A stretch of 12,296 bases of DNA from contig MENE01000154.1 in NCBI GenBank assembly GCA_001769005.1, positions 3,455-15,750 on the forward strand. The letters are read 5' to 3'. The stretch's first letter is position 1, and the number at the start of each line of letters is the position of its first letter. Position numbers and translations under genes: made by a program. This document shows, piece by piece, positions 6,767 through 12,296 of this stretch. This stretch comes from Bacteroidetes bacterium GWA2_31_9b. Lineage in GTDB: Bacteria; Bacteroidota; Bacteroidia; Bacteroidales; UBA12077. The notes beneath the pieces were generated by a model. That model did no database searches. It worked only from the letters and a program-made list of their open reading frames with translations, and was not told where the DNA came from.

Positions 6767-8707
6767 TTATATTTTTATTCCCATAATCAAAATATCATCT
6801 ACCTGCGATTGGTTGCCTTTCCAGTTAATGAAAGTTTCAAAAATGATTTGCTTTTGTTCTTCAATTCTTTTATCGTGAACTTCGAGAAGTAATTCACGTA
6901 AATTCCCTATTCTGTACTTTTTCTTATTTGGGCCACCAAATTGATCAGCGAAGCCATCGGTGAACATATAGAAAATATCGTCAATCTGAATTTCTAGTTC
7001 GTGATTTGTAAATGGTTCCATAGCTTTAGCAGATATACCAACCGGCATTTTATCCGCTTTAATAACTTCAAGCATATGATCTCGGATAAAATATAAATGA
7101 TTATAAGCTCCTGCGTATTCAAGCTTCATGTTTTCGCGGTCTATAAGTATTAAAGACATATCTATTCCATCTTTAGCTTCATCAATTTTGTTTGAATTTA
7201 CAAGAGTTTTAACAACCTTTTTACGAAGATGGTTTAATATTTCATTAGGTTTTGTAATATGTTCATCAAATACAATTTCATTTAAAAAGTTTATTCCGAT
7301 AATACTCATGAAAGCGCCAGGAACACCATGGCCGGTGCAATCTGCTGCAACAATAATTGATTTATTTTCAATCTGTGCAACCCAATAAAAATCGCCACTA
7401 ACTATATCTTTTGGTTTAAATAAACAAAATCCTTTGTTTAATACTCGTTGTAAAGTAAACTTATCGGGGAACAAAGCTATTTGTATATTTTTAGCGTATT
7501 CAATACTATCTGTAATATCTTTATTCTGCTTTAATATTTGATCATTTTGTTCGTCTGCTATATCTTTTTGTCGTTGAATCTCATCACGTTGAGCTTCAAT
7601 TTCGTCTCGCTGAGTTTCAATTTCTTCCTTATGTTGATACATCTCAGCATTTTTAAGCTGTAGTAACTGATAATTCTTTCTGCGTCTTCTATTTTCACGA
7701 ATAAGGAAAAAGGATTGAATAATAAAAATGAAAATTGCAATTATAAAAAAATAATTTAACGCTGAGCGTAATTTTTTTTGTCTGTTTAAGAGTTTAATCT
7801 CTTGTTGATTTTTTTCAGAATTGTATTGAAGTTCTAATTCTGCAATTTGAGTATTTACTTCTTCGTTTATACGTTTATTCTTAAGTTTGTATAAGGTTTC
7901 GTGATAAAGCAGTGACTTTTTAAAATCACCGATTTCTTTATACGTCTCATATAATACTTCATACGTCATTTCAAGAGTTATACTATACCCATTAGGTTCT
8001 GCTATAACAATACTTTTTTCGCAGTAATCAATTGCCTTGTCGTATTTTTTTAATTTTAAATTAATACCTCCAAGATTAAGATATGATGTAGAAATTCCAT
8101 CTTCATCACTAAGTTCAAGTTCCAGATCAAGCGATTTTTGGTAATAATCACGTGCCTGACTAAATAAATTTAGATGTTCGTGTAAAACACCAAGATTATT
8201 GTAAGTACTGCTTAAACCTCTTTTATCGTTTCTAATTTTATTAATTCCCAGCGATTTTTCATAACATTCTATTGATCTGCCATAATTCTCGAGCGATCTG
8301 TATACAATTCCTAAATTATTATAAGCTCTGGCAAGACCGTCTTCGCTTTTATTATTTATCTGGGTTTCTAAAAACTTTTCAAAGTATTCAAGTGATTTTT
8401 TGTAATTATCCTGAAGATAGAAAGCTTGACCCAGAATCTGGTAACAATATTCAACAACTCCAGTACTATCAAGTTTTTCTGAAAGAATAAGTAGTTTATT
8501 AGCAGCTTTTATTGCTTTTTCAGGAGAATTGTCAATGTAATATTCAGTAAGTATTTTATAAATCTGGATTTTTTCAACTTCACTTGATACCTCAAGAACA
8601 ATTTCTAAGGAATCAGTATTGATTTTTTGTGAATATACATTCTGAATACCAACAAAGAGTATAAATAAAATAAAAAACACATACAATGCCGGTAATTTTT
8701 TTCTCAT
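6767..8707 (-). CDS. TPR-transmembrane-SpoIIE (PP2C-type) protein phosphatase
   Basis: I chose the ATG at 8705-8707 (646 residues) because it begins a normal signal peptide, MRKKLPALYVFFILFILFVG followed by an NVYSQ cleavage region. The frame extends to 8770 but adds 21 residues that would bury the signal. From that start, tetratricopeptide repeats span about 80-280 (repeats of the form AYNNLGIVYRSLENYGRSIECYEKSL), so they probably lie in the periplasm. A coiled segment and one membrane helix follow (about 320-336), then the basic RENRRRRK, then a heptad coiled coil with repeated QRDEIEA units (about 359-391). The SpoIIE/PP2C phosphatase domain occupies about 434-646. Metal-binding acidic residues are D456 in DCTGHG, D584 in TDG, and the DD at 637-638. 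It likely passes a periplasmic signal to a cytoplasmic Ser/Thr-phosphorylated partner, such as an anti-sigma antagonist. No partner gene is in the window. Confidence 0.88.
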   Translation of the reverse strand: MRKKLPALYVFFILFILFVGIQNVYSQKINTDSLEIVLEVSSEVEKIQIYKILTEYYIDNSPEKAIKAANKLLILSEKLDSTGVVEYCYQILGQAFYLQDNYKKSLEYFEKFLETQINNKSEDGLARAYNNLGIVYRSLENYGRSIECYEKSLGINKIRNDKRGLSSTYNNLGVLHEHLNLFSQARDYYQKSLDLELELSDEDGISTSYLNLGGINLKLKKYDKAIDYCEKSIVIAEPNGYSITLEMTYEVLYETYKEIGDFKKSLLYHETLYKLKNKRINEEVNTQIAELELQYNSEKNQQEIKLLNRQKKLRSALNYFFIIAIFIFIIQSFFLIRENRRRRKNYQLLQLKNAEMYQHKEEIETQRDEIEAQRDEIQRQKDIADEQNDQILKQNKDITDSIEYAKNIQIALFPDKFTLQRVLNKGFCLFKPKDIVSGDFYWVAQIENKSIIVAADCTGHGVPGAFMSIIGINFLNEIVFDEHITKPNEILNHLRKKVVKTLVNSNKIDEAKDGIDMSLILIDRENMKLEYAGAYNHLYFIRDHMLEVIKADKMPVGISAKAMEPFTNHELEIQIDDIFYMFTDGFADQFGGPNKKKYRIGNLRELLLEVHDKRIEEQKQIIFETFINWKGNQSQVDDILIMGIKI

Positions 8708-8727
8708 ATCAGCAACTAAAAAAACAG

Positions 8728-8744
8728 AAACTTTCTTAAAGTTT
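8728..8744. promoter_or_regulatory. Short inverted repeat upstream of the phosphatase gene
   Basis: AAACTTT (8728-8734) and AAAGTTT (8738-8744) form a 7-bp dyad around CTT, about 20 bases upstream of the chosen phosphatase start. It could be an operator or a small leader hairpin. It is AT-rich and short, so chance is a serious alternative. No good TAnnTTTG box is visible in the 97-base gap between the ABC transporter and this gene. Confidence 0.2.
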
Positions 8745-8804
8745 AAGCGTTGATACGAAATAAAAAACAAAAAGATACAGTAAATGCTAAATCTATATCA
8801 GATT

Positions 8805-10625
8805 TTATGCAAACATCTGTAAATCATGCAATTTTTTATATATACCTTTTTGTTCAAGTAATACATCGTGCTTACCACGTTCAACAATTTCACCTTCATG
8901 CAACACACAAATTTCATCAGCATCGCGAACAGTTGATAAACGGTGTGCAATAACGATTGACGTACGGTTTTTCATTAGATTAAAAATTGCATCCTGAACC
9001 AGTTTCTCCGATTCGGTATCGAGTGCTGATGTTGCTTCATCAAGTATTAAAATTGGAGGATTCTTTAGAACAGCTCTGGCTATGCTTACTCTCTGACGCT
9101 GTCCACCTGATAGTTTTGTTCCTCTGTCGCCAATGTTGGTTTGGTAGCCATTCTCGGTTTGTAAAATAAATTCGTGAGCATTTGCAACTTTTGCAGCAGC
9201 TATAATTTCTTCTTCGGTTGCTGTTTCCATTCCAAAAGCTATATTATTGTATATAGTGTCGTTAAATAATATAGATTCCTGATTCACATTGCCCATAAGG
9301 TTTCTTAAATCTACAAGATTTAAATCTTTAATATTTTCGCCATCAATAAATATTTCGCCTTCAAGAATATCGTAGAAACGAGGGAGTAAATCAACAAGGG
9401 TAGACTTGCCTGAGCCAGATTGGCCAACCAATGCAATTGTTTTTCCTTTTTCAATTTTCAGGTTTACATTCTTTAATACATAATCCTGAATGTATTTAAA
9501 ACTTACATTTCTGTATTCAATAACATTTTTAAAATCTTTAACCGGTGTTGCATTTTCTTTAACTAAGATTGTCACCTCGGCATCTAATATCCCATTAATA
9601 CGATCAAGTGAAGCTAATCCGCGTTGTAAATTATAATATACATTAGAAACTTCTTTGGCAGGAGGAATAATTTGAGAAAAGATTACAAGGTAAGCAATAA
9701 ATGTTTGAGGACTCATAATAGCACTTTCTGACAGAACTAAGCTACCACCATACCACATTACCAATACAATTACAACTGTTGCCATAAATTCGCTGAATGG
9801 GCCTGCTAGTTCTTTTTTTCGCCATATTCTGGTCATTAGTTTTGAATAGGAATTATTTTCTTTCTGAAATCTATCGTCGATTTTTTTCTCTGAATTGAAA
9901 GCTTTAATAATACGTAATCCAAATAGTGTTTCTTCAATATATGAAAGAATTAATCCCAGTTTAGCCTGACCTTTTATGGATTTTCTTCGTAATGATTTCC
10001 CAATGCGACCAATTATAAAACCACTTACAGGTATCAATACGATCACAATAATTGTAAGCATAGGGCTCATTATAAATAATATAATAAGATATATAATCAT
10101 AGTTAAAGGCATCTTAATTGCATTATTTAACGAACGCACAATAGATGCTTCAACTTCCTGAACATCGCCAGTCATTCTTGATATCAAATCACCTTTACGT
10201 TCTTCTGTAAAATAGGAAAGTTGTAATTCAAGTATTTTTGTGTTTAGTTTATTTCGAATATCACGAATAACAAGTGAACGTAATGGAGCCATTACATAGT
10301 TACTCATATATTGAAAAAAGGTCTTTAGCAGTACAAAAAATACAACAAGAAAACTTACTGAAAGCAATGCTTTTTCAGGTCCATATGTATCAATAATCTG
10401 ACTCAGGTAAAAATTAAAATTATTACCTACAGATTCAGTATTAAAGTGCCATTCTACTAACTCTGTTACTCTTGGTTGTGTATTAAATAAAACTCCTAAA
10501 AAAGGAATTACCATTGTAAATGAAAAAATAGAAAATAATGTACCAACTAATGAATAAAAAATGCTGAGAGCACCTTTATCCCAGTATGGGAGCATATATC
10601 GTAAAATTTTATTAACACCTTTCAT
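8805..10625 (-). CDS. ABC exporter, fused permease-ATPase (MsbA-like half transporter)
   Basis: This 606-residue protein has six membrane helices in its first 320 residues (roughly 18-48, 86-110, 165-205 as a pair, and 278-320 as a pair). A nucleotide-binding domain follows from about 367. The ATPase motifs are intact: Walker A GQSGSGKST (401-409), Q-loop near Q449, signature LSGGQRQR (505-512), Walker B ILILDEATSALD (525-536) and the H-loop H561 in IAHRLS. Length and order fit type IV exporters that work as homodimers. Bacteroidota homologues are usually annotated as MsbA-like lipid A or multidrug exporters, but the substrate cannot be read from sequence. It has its own promoter upstream and is separated from the Bax inhibitor gene by a terminator, so it starts a transcription unit. 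The phosphatase gene follows 97 bases downstream. Confidence 0.92.
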   Translation of the reverse strand: MKGVNKILRYMLPYWDKGALSIFYSLVGTLFSIFSFTMVIPFLGVLFNTQPRVTELVEWHFNTESVGNNFNFYLSQIIDTYGPEKALLSVSFLVVFFVLLKTFFQYMSNYVMAPLRSLVIRDIRNKLNTKILELQLSYFTEERKGDLISRMTGDVQEVEASIVRSLNNAIKMPLTMIIYLIILFIMSPMLTIIVIVLIPVSGFIIGRIGKSLRRKSIKGQAKLGLILSYIEETLFGLRIIKAFNSEKKIDDRFQKENNSYSKLMTRIWRKKELAGPFSEFMATVVIVLVMWYGGSLVLSESAIMSPQTFIAYLVIFSQIIPPAKEVSNVYYNLQRGLASLDRINGILDAEVTILVKENATPVKDFKNVIEYRNVSFKYIQDYVLKNVNLKIEKGKTIALVGQSGSGKSTLVDLLPRFYDILEGEIFIDGENIKDLNLVDLRNLMGNVNQESILFNDTIYNNIAFGMETATEEEIIAAAKVANAHEFILQTENGYQTNIGDRGTKLSGGQRQRVSIARAVLKNPPILILDEATSALDTESEKLVQDAIFNLMKNRTSIVIAHRLSTVRDADEICVLHEGEIVERGKHDVLLEQKGIYKKLHDLQMFA

Positions 10626-10659
10626 AAGGATGAATTATTAAATCGATTAACTAATACAA

Positions 10660-10667
10660 CAAAAGTA
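10660..10667 (-). promoter_or_regulatory. Candidate -7 box for the ABC exporter gene
   Basis: The - strand reads TACTTTTG, a full match to TAnnTTTG. It lies about 35 bases upstream of the ABC exporter ATG, giving an expected leader of roughly 28 bases. The -33 region 19 bases further upstream reads TCTG, a partial match. Position, intergenic location and the terminator just upstream make this the most convincing promoter in the window. Confidence 0.5.
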
Positions 10668-10725
10668 GAAAAAAACTTAAACTAAACAGATGAAATAGGG
10701 ACATGTTTGTTAATGAAAAAATTAA

Positions 10726-10757
10726 AAGGCTATCCAAAAAAGGTTGTGGATAGCCTT
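10726..10757 (-). terminator. Intrinsic terminator of the Bax inhibitor-1 gene
   Basis: A perfect 10-bp stem is formed by AAGGCTATCC (10726-10735) and GGATAGCCTT (10748-10757) around a 12-base loop. On the - strand it is followed by a T-rich tail (TTTAATTTTTTC), the layout of a rho-independent terminator. It begins 23 bases after the stop of the Bax inhibitor-1 gene and separates that gene from the ABC exporter. Confidence 0.85.
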
Positions 10758-10780
10758 AATTATATATTGATTTATATTTA

Positions 10781-11569
10781 TTAATTTCTGCTGGTAATTT
10801 TTGAAAGCAATCGTAACATTTCTATATATAACCAAATAAGAGTTACAATTAGTCCAAATGCAGCATACCATTCCATGTGTTTTGGTAATCCTGCTTTTGA
10901 GCCTTCGTAAATAAAATCGAAGTCTAAAACTAGATTTAGAGCTGCAATAATAACAATTACAACACTTATTCCAATACCCAGAATACCATTGCTATTTATA
11001 ATTAAATTGCTAACACCAAAAAGTGAAAAAACAAATGAAATTAAATAAACCAACGCAACAGCACCTGTTGCTGCAATAATACCGGATCGTAATTTATCTG
11101 TAACTTTAATAATGCCTGTTCTATAACCAGCCAGTAAAATAAACATAGTGCCAAAAGTCAATGCAATTGCTTGCATAACTAAACCAGGATAACTTGCTTC
11201 GAAGAATGCAGATATAGCCCCTAAGAAAAGTCCCTCAAGAACAGCATAAATTGGAGCAGTAAAATACGCCCATGTTTTCTTAAACATAGTAATTAAAGCG
11301 AAAATTAATCCCCCAATACCACCTATAGCAATCCATTTCATAACCAATGATGCTCCAGCTTCAAGTGATGATGCTCCTACTTCGGCAGAATATGCACTGA
11401 AAAAGATTTTCCATGTGTAAGTAGCACCAACTAAAACTAATAAAAGCATAATTAATGATTTATTAATTGTGCCGTTAACAGTCATTACTTCTGTATAATC
11501 AGCAGCATACGATTGTGCATTGAATGCATTTTTTGATAAAACCGGATTTGATGATCTTCCAAAATTCAT
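10781..11569 (-). CDS. Bax inhibitor-1/YccA family membrane protein
   Basis: This 262-residue protein has seven predicted membrane helices (about 37-56, 76-96, 103-123, 129-148, 165-187, 195-216 and 235-256) after a soluble N-terminus of about 35 residues. Family features include APIYAVLEGLFLGAIS (105-120) and the acidic segment LDFDFIYEGS (215-224) followed by LPKHMEWYAAFGLIVTLIWLYIEMLRLL. In studied bacterial homologues such as YetJ, paired acidic residues near the C-terminus gate a pH-sensitive Ca2+ leak. D216, D218 and E250 are candidates here by position only. The physiological role in Bacteroidota is unknown. The gene appears monocistronic, with a 110-base upstream gap rich in small dyads and a strong terminator downstream. 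Confidence 0.92.
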   Translation of the reverse strand: MNFGRSSNPVLSKNAFNAQSYAADYTEVMTVNGTINKSLIMLLLVLVGATYTWKIFFSAYSAEVGASSLEAGASLVMKWIAIGGIGGLIFALITMFKKTWAYFTAPIYAVLEGLFLGAISAFFEASYPGLVMQAIALTFGTMFILLAGYRTGIIKVTDKLRSGIIAATGAVALVYLISFVFSLFGVSNLIINSNGILGIGISVVIVIIAALNLVLDFDFIYEGSKAGLPKHMEWYAAFGLIVTLIWLYIEMLRLLSKITSRN

Positions 11570-11619
11570 AATACTTTATTTTTAAATTTTTAATTGTTAG
11601 TGTTAATCAAATTTTATAC

Positions 11620-11677
11620 CTGACTTTCTTTTTCTGTCAGATTGTTTTATTTAGACAATAAAGTGACAAAAGGTCAC
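11620..11677. promoter_or_regulatory. Three tandem small dyads between the flippase and Bax inhibitor-1 genes
   Basis: Three short inverted repeats lie side by side: CTGAC/GTCAG (11620-11640), ATTGT/ACAAT (11641-11659) and GTGAC/GTCAC (11663-11677). On the - strand the last one is followed by TTTATT and may end the flippase transcript. The other two sit about 70-90 bases upstream of the Bax inhibitor start. A near match to the -7 box, with one extra base in the spacer (TAAAATTTG), lies at 11608-11616. They could be weak terminators or operator sites. Confidence 0.3.
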
Positions 11678-11679
11678 AA

Positions 11680-12296
11680 TTAAATTACAATTATTCTTCT
11701 GTCAAGCAATATAAATACAATTGCCAGAACAGAACTGTAAAATGCATACCATTTTACCGGAATGTACTCTTCAGGGTCAATACCCAGTTTATAGTAATTG
11801 TACGCAATCATAATAATTTTTGAAAGTAAGTATGCTAGAACTGTAGCAAGAGCAACGCCAACTATCCCATAAATTTTAACAAACCAAATACTAAAGAAGA
11901 TATTCATTAACACTTCAATAAATGAAATTATCATTAAAGTTTTAACTTTTTTAAATCCGATTAACAGAGTATGTGGAAATAGCAATCTACTTACAATAGC
12001 AAGAAGGTAAACAACAAAAACGTCGGAACTACGTGTAAATTCAGGGCTAAAAACTACTTTAAATATTGGTTTAGCAAATAAAAGCATTACAATTGTAAAT
12101 GGAAACATCGAATGCATTATCCGAAGAGATTTCTTCCGAATATTTGCAAGTGTTTCTTTAATCTGTTTTTTAGTATTAAATTCGGTTAACATTGCAGAAC
12201 TAAGCCCGGCAGCCAGCATGGCTACAAATGGTAATTCCTTGGCACCATATCTGAAAATAGCAAACCCATCGGCTTTATAATGGGTTGAAATTACTA
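11680..12296 (-). CDS. Polysaccharide flippase (Wzx/PST, MATE-like fold), C-terminal part
   Basis: The frame stays open from the right window edge to a stop at 11680, so only about 205 C-terminal residues are visible. The ATG at 12217-12219 is internal: in-frame residues upstream of it (HYKADGFAIFRYGAKELPFVA) continue a typical flippase sequence. The visible part has repeated hydrophobic helices with short charged loops, including FPFTIVMLLFAKPIFKVVFSPEF and FPHTLLIGFKKVKTLM. This is the usual pattern of the second half of PST/MVF-type exporters that move lipid-linked sugar units across the inner membrane. The C-terminus ends in LLDRRIIVI. It probably belongs to a cell-surface polysaccharide locus to the right. 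The exact substrate is unknown. Confidence 0.8.
   Translation of the reverse strand, partial: VISTHYKADGFAIFRYGAKELPFVAMLAAGLSSAMLTEFNTKKQIKETLANIRKKSLRIMHSMFPFTIVMLLFAKPIFKVVFSPEFTRSSDVFVVYLLAIVSRLLFPHTLLIGFKKVKTLMIISFIEVLMNIFFSIWFVKIYGIVGVALATVLAYLLSKIIMIAYNYYKLGIDPEEYIPVKWYAFYSSVLAIVFILLDRRIIVI

Noticed and set aside
8708..8770. Upstream start at 8770 for the phosphatase
   Set aside because: It would add 21 residues in front of a textbook signal peptide; the ATG at 8707 fits better.
12217..12219. ATG at 12219 as the flippase start
   Set aside because: In-frame coding with family-like residues continues to the window edge, and the part seen is clearly only the C-terminal half.

Overview
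This window is AT-rich (roughly two-thirds A+T by eye). It looks like a chromosomal segment of a Bacteroidota bacterium, plausibly a marine or anaerobic Bacteroidales/Marinilabiliales-type organism. The reasons are the protein families present (a TPR-transmembrane-SpoIIE phosphatase, an HMA-AraC fusion regulator next to a copper ATPase, a membrane-embedded spermidine synthase homologue), the -7 boxes of the Bacteroidota type TAnnTTTG, and the lack of strong Shine-Dalgarno sequences. The genus is inference only.

Layout. Positions 1-3447 read on the + strand. First comes a membrane protein with an internal spermidine-synthase-like domain, cut at its 5' end by the window edge. A 229-base gap follows that holds three perfect palindromic hairpins (REP-like) and a candidate promoter. 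The next gene is a radical SAM enzyme of the AmmeMemoRadiSam family (AmrS) with an unusual Tat-like N-terminus. Everything from 3476 to the right edge reads on the - strand, so transcription converges at about 3447-3476.

On the - strand, read from right to left, the order is: the C-terminal part of a polysaccharide (Wzx/PST-type) flippase cut by the window edge; a Bax inhibitor-1/YccA membrane protein with a clear intrinsic terminator; an MsbA-like ABC exporter with its own promoter; a TPR/SpoIIE PP2C-type phosphatase with signal peptide and one central membrane helix; and a copper-handling cluster. The copper cluster consists of an HMA-AraC regulator (6147-6713), a leader region (5946-6076), a small HMA metallochaperone (5724-5945) and a CopA-type Cu(+) P-type ATPase (3476-5695). 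The regulator probably senses the metal through its CxxC motif, the small HMA protein ferries Cu(I), and the ATPase exports it across the inner membrane.

The most unusual point is the leader between the regulator and the metallochaperone. It contains a 13-bp helix whose two non-Watson-Crick positions are both G-U pairs, but only on the - strand transcript. It also contains a 34-codon open frame that encodes a hydrophobic peptide, and a TAnnTTTG box just upstream. Other items for a second look are the palindrome cluster at 2148-2239, the export-like leader on the radical SAM enzyme, and the altered catalytic motif in the spermidine-synthase-like protein. I found no tRNA, rRNA, CRISPR array, insertion sequence or prophage gene.
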